Positions 1 to 5,244 of a stretch of 6,670 bases of DNA are shown piece by piece. Source of the DNA: an uncultured Clostridia bacterium (GTDB lineage: Bacteria; Bacillota; Clostridia; Christensenellales; UBA3700); NCBI GenBank assembly GCA_947176115.1, contig CAMWPK010000084.1, forward strand, positions 1-6,670. Reading direction: 5' to 3'. Under the pieces are notes generated by a model. The model did no database searches. It had not been told where the DNA came from and saw only the letters and a program-made list of their open reading frames with translations. The number at the start of each line of letters is the position of its first letter. The first letter of the stretch is position 1. Position numbers and translations under genes: made by a program.

Positions 1-772
1 ATAAAGACCTAACATTGGCGTTTTGCAATACTGCGTCCGCATTGTCCTTGAGGTCCATATACATATTGATCTTTAAGAAAGAGAAAAGTCCTATCTTACA
101 TACCTTGGACACTTGCCATTTGAGTTTGCTGACAATGACGTCGATTTTTTGCAAATACTCGTCTATTCCCTCGTCGTCATACTCAGGAAGTTCTATCTTG
201 TAATCGCTTAGCAACTTGTACGCAAAAGTGGGATTGAGTATCATATCGTCGCCCGTCACTTTAATGCGGTATGGCTCAACGCTAGACGATTTTGACAAAC
301 TTATCGGCGCAAGCAGTATCGGCGCGTCATACTTCACGTCGGGATATTGCTCTTCATACCAAGTTATGAAGCCGAAAGCCATATATGCGATGTTGACGCC
401 TGTTTCTTCAATGGCAGTCTTTGCCCTCTTTTCTACGCTACGCATCGCCTTGATTGGCGTGACATCTTTGTTGTAGACAAGAATCTGACTTGCCTTTTTT
501 ATCTTCTTGGTGTAATTATCTATATATTGCGATTTATCCTTCAACTTTTCTTTGAGTTTGCTCTCGCTAATTCTCTCGTCAAATTCGTCTACGTCAATTT
601 GCGGGTCGAATACTTCAAAGACAACGTTGCCGTCCGCCTTGTGAAAAAGCGTGTTGAAATCGGGATAAACTACTTCTAACGTATTGCTCTTATTGTCCCT
701 AAAATTAATAAGATTGTTGCGCTTGCCTGTGTCAAGCAACATCTCTGTCAATTTTGCAAGTTTCTCTTTCAT
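1..772 (-). CDS. DUF4011 domain-containing superfamily 1 helicase, N-terminal part (runs off the window)
   Basis: The reading frame is open from the ATG at 772 to the window edge: 257 codons and no stop. The N-terminus carries the pattern I associate with DUF4011: LLDTGKRNNLINFR at residues 12-25 (family type LLDLSxRNxLLNF), then EETGVNIAYMAFGFITWYE at about 122-140, APILLAPISL at 150-159, NPTFAYKLLSDYKIELP at 180-196, and FSFLKINMYMDL at 230-241. In known proteins this domain precedes a large UvrD/Upf1-like helicase, often with a Vsr-like nuclease or DUF3320 at the C-terminus. None of those parts is visible here, so helicase activity is inferred from the family. The start is supported by AAAGGAAAC at 775-783 and by a promoter just upstream. 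Some relatives sit in antiphage or mobile islands, but this window shows no such neighbours. The family call is from remembered motifs, not a search. Confidence 0.83.
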   Translation of the reverse strand, partial: MKEKLAKLTEMLLDTGKRNNLINFRDNKSNTLEVVYPDFNTLFHKADGNVVFEVFDPQIDVDEFDERISESKLKEKLKDKSQYIDNYTKKIKKASQILVYNKDVTPIKAMRSVEKRAKTAIEETGVNIAYMAFGFITWYEEQYPDVKYDAPILLAPISLSKSSSVEPYRIKVTGDDMILNPTFAYKLLSDYKIELPEYDDEGIDEYLQKIDVIVSKLKWQVSKVCKIGLFSFLKINMYMDLKDNADAVLQNANVRSL

Positions 773-805
773 ATGTTTCCTTTGGACTTATATTTATATA
801 ATGTT

Positions 806-835
806 AGTTTATCATTTACGCGCTTTGATTGTCAA
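806..835 (-). promoter_or_regulatory. Sigma-A-like promoter for the DUF4011 gene
   Basis: On the minus strand a perfect -35 TTGACA (830-835) is followed after 18 bases by TAAACT (806-811), four of six matches to TATAAT. It lies 34 bases before the helicase start and downstream of the rubredoxin terminator, so the helicase appears to have its own transcript. The -10 box is the weaker part. Confidence 0.55.
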
Positions 836-844
836 GAATCATAT

Positions 845-875
845 ATAAAAATACGAGCTTCTTCAGCCCGTATCT
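845..875 (-). terminator. Rho-independent terminator after the rubredoxin gene
   Basis: Read on the minus strand, ATACGGGCT and AGCTCGTAT pair as a 9-bp stem with one G-U pair around the loop GAAGA, and TTTTTATAT follows. On the plus strand the same pair becomes an A-C mismatch and there is no T-tract. It therefore serves the minus strand and sits about 35 bases past the rubredoxin stop. Confidence 0.8.
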
Positions 876-909
876 TTAAGATTTCGTCAACCCAATTTGA
901 TTTGGATAA

Positions 910-1065
910 TCATTCTTGCGAAAAATCGTCTTTTCCTACTCCGCATAACGGACAAGAAAAATCTTCTTCGATATCTGCCCATTTGGTGCCCGGAGCTATG
1001 CCGAGTTCTTCGCTACCTACTTCCTCATCATATTCCCATCCGCAAACGCTACAAACGTATTTCAT
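910..1065 (-). CDS. Rubredoxin
   Basis: The gene encodes 51 residues with both iron-binding knuckles of a rubredoxin: CSVCGW (C5, C8) and CPLCGVGKDDF (C38, C41). The four cysteines bind one iron atom. Also present are the family residues Y12-D13, the IAPGTKW turn at 23-29 and the terminal GKDDF. The length is typical of the family (about 52-54). Rubredoxin is a small cytoplasmic one-electron carrier that in anaerobes feeds oxygen- and peroxide-reducing enzymes such as rubrerythrin, superoxide reductase and flavodiiron proteins. None of these partners is in the window, so the specific partner is unknown. Start choice is clear: AGGAGGT at 1072-1078 precedes the ATG, with a good promoter upstream and a terminator downstream, so it looks monocistronic. 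It is too short for many ORF cut-offs and easily missed. Confidence 0.96.
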   Translation of the reverse strand: MKYVCSVCGWEYDEEVGSEELGIAPGTKWADIEEDFSCPLCGVGKDDFSQE

Positions 1066-1094
1066 ATCGCTACCTCCTGTTGGTTTATATTATT

Positions 1095-1123
1095 ATTCTA
1101 TCCAATTATTTACTTTTTGTAAA
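1095..1123 (-). promoter_or_regulatory. Sigma-A-like promoter for rubredoxin
   Basis: On the minus strand TTTACA (1118-1123) and TAGAAT (1095-1100) are separated by 17 bases. Each box matches five of six consensus positions. Transcription would start near 1088, giving a leader of roughly 23 bases that contains the AGGAGGT site. Confidence 0.7.
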
Positions 1124-1141
1124 TACATTTTTCATTTTATT

Positions 1142-1171
1142 TTGACTTAACGTATATTTTTATAGTAATAT
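1142..1171 (+). promoter_or_regulatory. Probable promoter of the tRNA methyltransferase gene (leaderless arrangement)
   Basis: TTGACT (1142-1147) and TAATAT (1166-1171) are 18 bases apart. The -10 box ends six bases before the ATG at 1178, so the predicted first transcribed base is at or next to the start codon. There is no Shine-Dalgarno sequence in between, which fits a leaderless mRNA. Confidence 0.5.
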
Positions 1172-1177
1172 TTAGAT

Positions 1178-1909
1178 ATGGACGACTTAAGACTTGACGA
1201 TTTGCAATGCAACGGACTTAAAATTATGCAATACGTAGACGGTTATTGCTTCACTTCCGACGCGGTACTTCTTGCCAATACGGTAAAATGCAAGCGCGGA
1301 GATACAATAGTCGATTTCGGTTGCGGTAACGGTGTAATATCTCTACTGCTCACAGCAAAGACGCCTTGCGAAAAAGTAATAGGTATAGAACTGCAAAGCG
1401 ACGTAGCAAGCCTAGCTGAGCAAAACGTCAAACTCAATAATTTGCAAGATAAAGTCAATATCATTAACGACGATATTGCCAACGCGCCAAATATACTCGG
1501 CAAAGAAAGCGTTCAGGTAGTTGTTTGCAATCCGCCATACTTTTCTTCCCAAAGCGGTGAAAAGCGAGAAAGCCGACAAGTTGCGCTATCGCGACACGAA
1601 AGCGCGTGTACTCTTGAGGATATAATTGCTAGCGCGTCAAAGATACTTAAATTCGGCGGAGCTTTTTATATAATTCATAAGACTACGCGTATGGCGGAAG
1701 TAATAACTTATTGCTCGCAAAACAAACTCATACCTAAGACTTTAACGCTGATATACCCAAAGATTTCAAAGAAAGCCGATACGTTCGTCCTCACCTGCAA
1801 AAAATGCGGTAAGCACTCCTTGGACGTCGAAAAACTAACGGTCTATGACGAAGACGGCAATATGACTAAAGAGGCGAAACGTATGTATAACAAACTTTAT
1901 GAGGTATAA
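1178..1909 (+). CDS. trmN6: tRNA1(Val) (adenine(37)-N6)-methyltransferase, TrmN6/YabB-like
   Basis: This 243-residue protein is a Rossmann-fold, S-adenosylmethionine-dependent methyltransferase. The SAM-binding motif I is DFGCGNG (46-52), the acidic end of strand 2 is around E71, and the N6-adenine catalytic motif NPPY is at 118-121. The N-terminal RLDDLQCNGLKIMQ (5-18) and the DGYCFTSDAVLLA stretch (21-33) are typical of the TrmN6/YabB group, which methylates A37 of tRNA-Val in E. coli; substrate in this organism is inferred. Length matches the family. The 1178 start is fixed by the conserved N-terminus and by an in-frame TAA at 1166-1168, yet no ribosome site precedes it. In Bacillus the homologue sits in the yabA-rsmI cluster; here it stands alone between a divergent rubredoxin gene and a convergent regulator. 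I see no plus-strand terminator after it. HemK/PrmC-like activity is less likely given the N-terminal signature. Confidence 0.9.
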   Translation: MDDLRLDDLQCNGLKIMQYVDGYCFTSDAVLLANTVKCKRGDTIVDFGCGNGVISLLLTAKTPCEKVIGIELQSDVASLAEQNVKLNNLQDKVNIINDDIANAPNILGKESVQVVVCNPPYFSSQSGEKRESRQVALSRHESACTLEDIIASASKILKFGGAFYIIHKTTRMAEVITYCSQNKLIPKTLTLIYPKISKKADTFVLTCKKCGKHSLDVEKLTVYDEDGNMTKEAKRMYNKLYEV

Positions 1910-1945
1910 CATATTTTTCACCATCGCTCAAGAATATTTATAGGC

Positions 1946-1992
1946 AAAAAAAAAGTAATCGGCCCGCTATCTGAATTTGAAGCGAGCCGATT
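1946..1992 (-). terminator. Strong rho-independent terminator after the kinase-fold/XRE operon
   Basis: On the minus strand AATCGGCTCGCT pairs with AGCGGGCCGATT in a 12-bp stem with one U-G pair and a 12-base loop, followed by AC and nine Ts (1946-1954). On the plus strand one pair becomes C-A and the T-tract is missing. It ends the minus-strand unit about 30 bases after the 2023 stop. The converging methyltransferase has no terminator of its own that I can see. Confidence 0.88.
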
Positions 1993-2022
1993 GACATACT
2001 AGCAGAAAAAACGTATTAAGAA

Positions 2023-2241
2023 TTATATATTCTTGCTGTCGTCATCTTTAAGACCTAGCATATAATCCGTAGTCTTTCCAAACAAGTTGCTCAAATCTAC
2101 CAATGCTTGATAGCTCGGCTCCTTTACTCCTCTCTCCCAGTTACTTATAGAAACTTGCGATACCTGCATGTACTTAGCCAAGTATTCTTGGTTGTAACCG
2201 TTGATAAGTCTTTGTTCCTTTAATCTTTCTGCAAATTTCAT
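2023..2241 (-). CDS. XRE (Cro/C1)-family helix-turn-helix regulator
   Basis: This 72-residue protein is little more than one HTH_3 DNA-binding domain. The scaffold is FAERLKEQRLINGYNQEYLA (3-22), then a recognition-helix region around VSQVSISNWERGVKEPS (27-43), then the closing helices LVDLSNLFGKTTDYMLGL (47-64). The short acidic tail has no effector or protease domain. It should bind an operator as a dimer; its targets are unknown. The ATG at 2241 has AGGAGGT at 2249-2255 with a 7-base gap. It begins 24 bases after the stop of the kinase-fold gene, with no promoter or terminator visible between them, so the two are probably co-transcribed. It could be autoregulatory or control genes elsewhere. 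It resembles many small Bacillota regulators and antitoxins, but no toxin is evident. Confidence 0.92.
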   Translation of the reverse strand: MKFAERLKEQRLINGYNQEYLAKYMQVSQVSISNWERGVKEPSYQALVDLSNLFGKTTDYMLGLKDDDSKNI

Positions 2242-2265
2242 TATACATACCTCCTAAATTTAGAA

Positions 2266-2943
2266 TTAGACCAACTTGCGCCAATCTACTCCTTTTTTGT
2301 CAAAATTTACTAGCCCTTCTAAGAGCATATCAATATCAATATCGTCTTTTGCGCCTACTTGACTTGCGCGCCTTTTTAATCTTGCTTTGACTTCGTTTAT
2401 GACGTCTACCATATCAAGTTTGAAGCAATCTAACAACTTGTACACGAAATGATAACTATCGTAATACTGTCCCGCGCTGTTCATCAACGCAAAAGCTATT
2501 GCGCTTGCCACGTCCTCGTACGGCATCCCCTCGTCTACTTTCAAAAAGTCGACGCCCACTACTCTGCCGTCCTTGACTACATAATTATTGAAGTCTACTT
2601 CTCTAACAGCTTTTTCAGTAAAAGAATATATGATTTGTAAAAATATCGACAGCCTAGTTGCCAAAAGTTCCATACTCTCAACGTCGTCAGTCATAGTGGC
2701 AAAGCGGAATGCTTCACAAAAATTTTCGCCCTCAATATGTTCATACAACACCAAATTGTCTTGATGGTCTATTACCTTGGGCGCGTAACCTGTCAAAGCT
2801 ACTTTATTAGCAATTTGCATTTCTTTTTCTGCATCCTCGGCGCTTTCATATTCTTTGAGTATACAGACTTCACCTTGACTTTCCACCTTATATACTTTCT
2901 TACGCTTAGACGGCAGTATAGAAATTATCTCATAACTTCTCAT
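2266..2943 (-). CDS. Protein-kinase-fold phosphotransferase-like protein (aminoglycoside/choline kinase superfamily), unknown substrate
   Basis: From the ATG at 2943 the protein has 225 residues with an outline of the kinase fold. There is a basic N-lobe strand, a likely ATP-binding lysine in CILKEY (K30), a helix-C glutamate in AEKEMQIA (about E41), and a hinge LVLYEHIEG (64-72). A catalytic-loop-like EVDFNNYVV (115-123) is followed by the metal-binding VVGVDF (128-133, D132). After it VDEGMPYEDVASAIAFAL (136-153) resembles the post-DFG part of small bacterial APH-like kinases. No signal peptide or membrane segment is present. The usual catalytic Asp position may be Glu here (E115), so activity is uncertain. 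The frame is open to a TTG at 2985, but that TTG lies in a -35 box; I prefer ATG 2943 although it lacks a ribosome site. It shares a transcript with the XRE regulator downstream. Substrate is unknown. Confidence 0.62.
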   Translation of the reverse strand: MRSYEIISILPSKRKKVYKVESQGEVCILKEYESAEDAEKEMQIANKVALTGYAPKVIDHQDNLVLYEHIEGENFCEAFRFATMTDDVESMELLATRLSIFLQIIYSFTEKAVREVDFNNYVVKDGRVVGVDFLKVDEGMPYEDVASAIAFALMNSAGQYYDSYHFVYKLLDCFKLDMVDVINEVKARLKRRASQVGAKDDIDIDMLLEGLVNFDKKGVDWRKLV

Positions 2944-2955
2944 ACATTCTGGTAT

Positions 2956-2985
2956 ATTATAACCTATTAAATTTGACCCAGTCAA
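2956..2985 (-). promoter_or_regulatory. Promoter of the kinase-fold/XRE operon
   Basis: On the minus strand TTGACT (2980-2985) and a perfect TATAAT (2956-2961) are 18 bases apart. Only 12 bases separate the -10 box from the ATG at 2943, so the predicted leader is about five bases with no Shine-Dalgarno site. The promoter overlaps the 5' end of the longer TTG-started reading frame, which argues against that start. Confidence 0.6.
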
Positions 2986-3033
2986 CCTATCTTGATATAT
3001 TTGCCAACATTTTACTTGGTTTTGACAATAAAA

Positions 3034-3060
3034 TAAAAGCGAGAGTATATCCCGCTTTTA
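3034..3060 (-). terminator. Rho-independent terminator after the trpB-cupin operon
   Basis: On the minus strand TAAAAGCGGGA pairs with TCTCGCTTTTA (11 bp, one G-U) around the loop TATAC, followed by TTTTATTG. It lies about 26 bases past the cupin stop. The plus-strand version has an A-C mismatch and no protein gene leads into it. Confidence 0.8.
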
Positions 3061-3085
3061 TCAAAAAATCAGTTTATTTATTAGC

Positions 3086-3403
3086 TTATTTAACCGATAT
3101 GCCAATCATTATTGTTTGGGTATCGCAATTGTTCCATACTGAATGCGGAATACTTCCGTCAACCAAAAAACTTTCGCCTTGCATGACAATAACAGTCTGC
3201 TCCCCTATCAAAATCTTAGCCTCGCCCTCTATTACCGAAAAGAGGTGATTGTGCGAATGAGTATGCTTTTCGACAGGTCCGCCACCGTTGGGCTCGATAT
3301 ATGCTACCGCCCCGTCGATAATCTTACCGCTCTCGCCAAAGAGTTTTGACGCTTTGAATCCGATATGATTAGGCGGTGTAATTAATTGCATAGTACTATC
3401 CAT
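3086..3403 (-). CDS. Small single-domain cupin protein
   Basis: This 105-residue protein is one cupin_2 barrel. Motif 1 is GGGPVEKHTHSHNHLFSVIEG (40-60), giving candidate metal ligands H47, H49 and H53; motif 2 is GESFLVDGSIPHSVWNN (76-92) with H87. The position that often carries Glu in motif 1 is His (H53). The fold suggests a metal-bound small-molecule binder, isomerase or dioxygenase; the sequence does not say which. The ATG at 3403 starts one base after the trpB stop (TAA-A-ATG) with no good ribosome site, so translation is probably coupled to trpB. An internal ATG at 3391 is an alternative start. Through this coupling it comes under the Trp T-box. A link to tryptophan or indole chemistry is inferred from context only. 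Confidence 0.87.
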   Translation of the reverse strand: MDSTMQLITPPNHIGFKASKLFGESGKIIDGAVAYIEPNGGGPVEKHTHSHNHLFSVIEGEAKILIGEQTVIVMQGESFLVDGSIPHSVWNNCDTQTIMIGISVK

Positions 3404-3404
3404 T

Positions 3405-4772
3405 TTACTTTAACTTTGGAAGCGAGTCGAATCCCTTTTGCAGGTCGGCGTCGGTCGGAATATAATCCGTCATCTTGCCCTCTAAATATTCCGAGTACGC
3501 TTTCATATCGAAATAGCCCGTACCTGTCAATCCAAAGAGAATTGTCTTTGCTTCTCCGCTCTCCTTGCACTTCAAAGCCTCGTCTATTGCGCCCTTGATT
3601 GCGTGAGATGACTCCGGAGCCGGCAATATGGTTTCGCATTTAGCAAAGAGTACAGCCGATTCAAAGACCTTTGTCTGCTCATAAGACACCGCTTCCATAT
3701 AGCCGTCGTGATAGAGCTTGGAAAGTATAGGCGACATACCGTGGTATCTCAAACCTCCTGCGTGATTAGCCGACGGAATGAATCCGCTACCAAGCGTATA
3801 CATCTTTGCAAGAGGAGTAATCTTGCCCGTATCGCAAAAATCGTAAGCGTATTTACCTCTCGTAAACGACGGACAGGAAGCAGGCTCGACTGCAACGAAT
3901 CTCGTATTTTTCTTGCCAAGAAGTTTGTCTTGCATAAATGGAGCGATAAGTCCGCCGAGGTTGGAACCGCCACCTGCGCAACCGACTACTACGTCGGGAT
4001 ATTCGCCAAGTATTTCCATAGCCTTTTTGCTCTCCAGTCCAATGATGGATTGGTGAAGAAGTACTTGATTGAGTACGCTACCTAGCACGTATCTGCAATT
4101 TGGCGTACTTACGGCCTTCTCTACCGCCTCGGATATTGCGCAACCTAGCGAACCGGACGTATTTGGATTATCTGCCAAAATCTTTTTGCCAACTTGCGTA
4201 GTAGTAGACGGAGAAGGAATTACGTTGCCGTCAAATACTTGCATAACAGCCTTACGGAAAGGCTTTTGCTCATAGGATACCTTTACCATAAATATATCGA
4301 GCGGAAGTCCGAAATAAGCGCATGCTTCGGACAAAGCCGTACCCCATTGACCTGCGCCCGTTTCGGTAGTGAGCGACGTCAAGCCCTGCTCTTTGGCATA
4401 GTACGCTTGAGCAATTGCCGAGTTAAGTTTATGACTGCCCGACGTGTTGTTACCCTCAAACTTGTAATAAATCTTCGCGGGAGTGCCGAGAGCCTTTTCC
4501 AAGTTGTATGCTCTGCAGAGCGGAGACGGTCTGTATATCTTATACATATCCAAGATTTCTTCAGGAATATCTATATATCTAGTTGTGCTGTCCATCTCTT
4601 GATGAGCGAGTTTTTCGCAGAATATCGGATATAAATCTTTTTCCTCAACCGGCTTTCCCGTAGCGGGATTAAGCAACGGCTCAGGTTGTTCTTTCATGTC
4701 TGCTCTGAGGTTGTACCATTGCGTAGGCATTTGATCCTCAGTCAAATAAAATCTGTGCGGTATTTTTGCCAT
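3405..4772 (-). CDS. trpB: TrpB2-type tryptophan synthase beta chain (PLP-dependent)
   Basis: The 455-residue protein is a fold-type II PLP enzyme that joins indole and L-serine to make L-tryptophan. It belongs to the longer TrpB2 group rather than the roughly 400-residue TrpB1: it has the extended N-terminus PHRFYLTEDQMPTQWYNL (5-22) and the substrate-side motif YRPSPLCRA (80-88). The PLP lysine is K115 in NNTSGSHKLNSA (108-119), the catalytic glutamate is E137 in ETGAGQWG (137-144; TrpB1 usually has H where W is), and the phosphate-binding loop is GCAGGGSNLGG. There is no trpA or other trp gene nearby. TrpB2 enzymes often act without TrpA and may salvage free indole. The ATG at 4772 has AGGAGG at 4781-4786. 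The Trp-specific T-box upstream strongly supports a tryptophan role. The cupin follows on the same mRNA. Confidence 0.95.
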   Translation of the reverse strand: MAKIPHRFYLTEDQMPTQWYNLRADMKEQPEPLLNPATGKPVEEKDLYPIFCEKLAHQEMDSTTRYIDIPEEILDMYKIYRPSPLCRAYNLEKALGTPAKIYYKFEGNNTSGSHKLNSAIAQAYYAKEQGLTSLTTETGAGQWGTALSEACAYFGLPLDIFMVKVSYEQKPFRKAVMQVFDGNVIPSPSTTTQVGKKILADNPNTSGSLGCAISEAVEKAVSTPNCRYVLGSVLNQVLLHQSIIGLESKKAMEILGEYPDVVVGCAGGGSNLGGLIAPFMQDKLLGKKNTRFVAVEPASCPSFTRGKYAYDFCDTGKITPLAKMYTLGSGFIPSANHAGGLRYHGMSPILSKLYHDGYMEAVSYEQTKVFESAVLFAKCETILPAPESSHAIKGAIDEALKCKESGEAKTILFGLTGTGYFDMKAYSEYLEGKMTDYIPTDADLQKGFDSLPKLK

Positions 4773-4800
4773 TTTAGTGCCCTCCTATATACCTTTTATA

Positions 4801-4837
4801 AAAAAATTAGCCTTGTCCCTGAAATTGGGACAAGACT
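4801..4837 (-). terminator. Regulated intrinsic terminator of the T-box leader
   Basis: On the minus strand AGTCTTGTCCC pairs with GGGACAAGGCT (11 bp, one U-G) around a 7-base loop, followed by AA and a T-rich run at 4801-4806. It ends about 30 bases before the trpB ATG. Its 5' arm overlaps the antiterminator, so the two structures exclude each other. Confidence 0.92.
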
Positions 4838-4866
4838 TAAGTGTCTTGTTTTTATGCCACCCTAAT
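4824..4866 (-). promoter_or_regulatory. T-box antiterminator
   Basis: On the minus strand ACAAGAC (4843-4849) pairs with GTCTTGT (4830-4836) around the loop ACTTAA, and GGG of the T-box (4860-4862) pairs with CCC (4827-4829), with possible ATT/AAT pairs outside. The bulge between the helices is UGGCAUAAAA, ten bases instead of the usual seven. The helix uses the same GTCTTGTCCC arm as the terminator. Confidence 0.75.
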
Positions 4867-5046
4867 GCGCCATCACGCATCTTCCCACTAACGAGGGGAT
4901 TCCGTCAGACATTACTCTGCCCTCAAAAGTCCATTCGCTATCCGACAACTTGTTGCATCTCACCATCTGCAACTCTCTGTAAAGTTCTCTCCCGATAGGT
5001 ACTCTTCTTTCTCAACGGTTTGTGAAATTACTATTAAGTTATTTAC

Positions 5047-5075
5047 ATATTACGCTATACTTCTTGGTTTGTCAA
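5047..5075 (-). promoter_or_regulatory. Sigma-A-like promoter of the T-box/trpB/cupin operon
   Basis: On the minus strand a perfect TTGACA (5070-5075) and TAATAT (5047-5052) are 17 bases apart. Transcription would start near 5040, giving a leader of about 268 bases that contains the whole T-box before the trpB start. Confidence 0.8.
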
Positions 5076-5149
5076 CAGTTTTTCAAAAAAAAATTCAACT
5101 TTTTTTACTTAGAATTTTCCTCTTGCTTTCCATACGCAACTAAACGCAA

Positions 5150-5178
5150 TTTCCACCTTAATTTACGACGCTTATAGA
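5150..5178 (+). promoter_or_regulatory. Weak candidate promoter of the ABC transporter operon
   Basis: TTTCCA (5150-5155) and TATAGA (5173-5178) are 17 bases apart, each matching four of six consensus positions. It would give a leader of about 60 bases containing TGTCAC/GTGTCA imperfect pairing and AGGAGGT at 5234-5240. The rest of the 5076-5244 gap shows only AT-rich runs; I recognise no known riboswitch there. Confidence 0.3.
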
Positions 5179-5244
5179 AATAGCTTCTGTCACGGAGCCG
5201 GCCCAAGTGTCATAGTATATATTGACAAAATTTAGGAGGTAAAA

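Larger units (their letters stand above)
4801..5020 (-). promoter_or_regulatory. T-box riboswitch, tRNA-Trp specific (UGG specifier), in the trpB leader
   Basis: The leader reads as a T-box on the minus strand. In stem I, AGUA (5000-5003) and GAA (4934-4936) flank the specifier loop, and the specifier codon is UGG for Trp (4931-4933), followed by A. CUAUC and GAUAG (4994-4998, 4938-4942) form the helix above it; AAAG with CUUU (5007-5010, 4926-4929) the helix below. The upper arm GUUGCA/UGCAAC (4968-4973, 4952-4957) has the loop GAUGGUGAGA after an AGAGAG run. The T-box sequence AGGGUGGC lies at 4856-4863. UGGC would pair with the GCCA end of tRNA-Trp, whose discriminator base is usually G. 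Uncharged tRNA-Trp should stabilise the antiterminator and let transcription reach trpB; charged tRNA permits termination. The bases after UGGC are AUAAAA, not the usual ACC. Confidence 0.93.

Noticed and set aside
216..679. Overlapping plus-strand open frames under the helicase gene
   Set aside because: They sit opposite the conserved DUF4011 frame, lack ribosome sites, and their translations look like random antisense sequence.
773..1150. Plus-strand open frame of 125 codons
   Set aside because: It lies opposite the rubredoxin gene and its terminator, has no ribosome site, and its translation shows no family features. It is a shadow.
3405..4772. Threonine synthase or other fold-type II PLP enzyme
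   Set aside because: The SHKLNSA and ETGAGQWG motifs, the long N-terminus and the Trp T-box all point to TrpB2.
4777..4998. Plus-strand open frame of 73 codons across the trpB leader
   Set aside because: It is fully explained by the complementary T-box RNA and has no ribosome site.
5221..5230. TTGACA at 5223-5228 as a -35 box
   Set aside because: It lies about 17 bases before the ATG, so any matching -10 box would fall inside the coding region.
5076..5244. TPP or guanidine-I riboswitch before the transporter operon
   Set aside because: These classes sometimes precede related transporters, but I could not find their conserved core sequences here.
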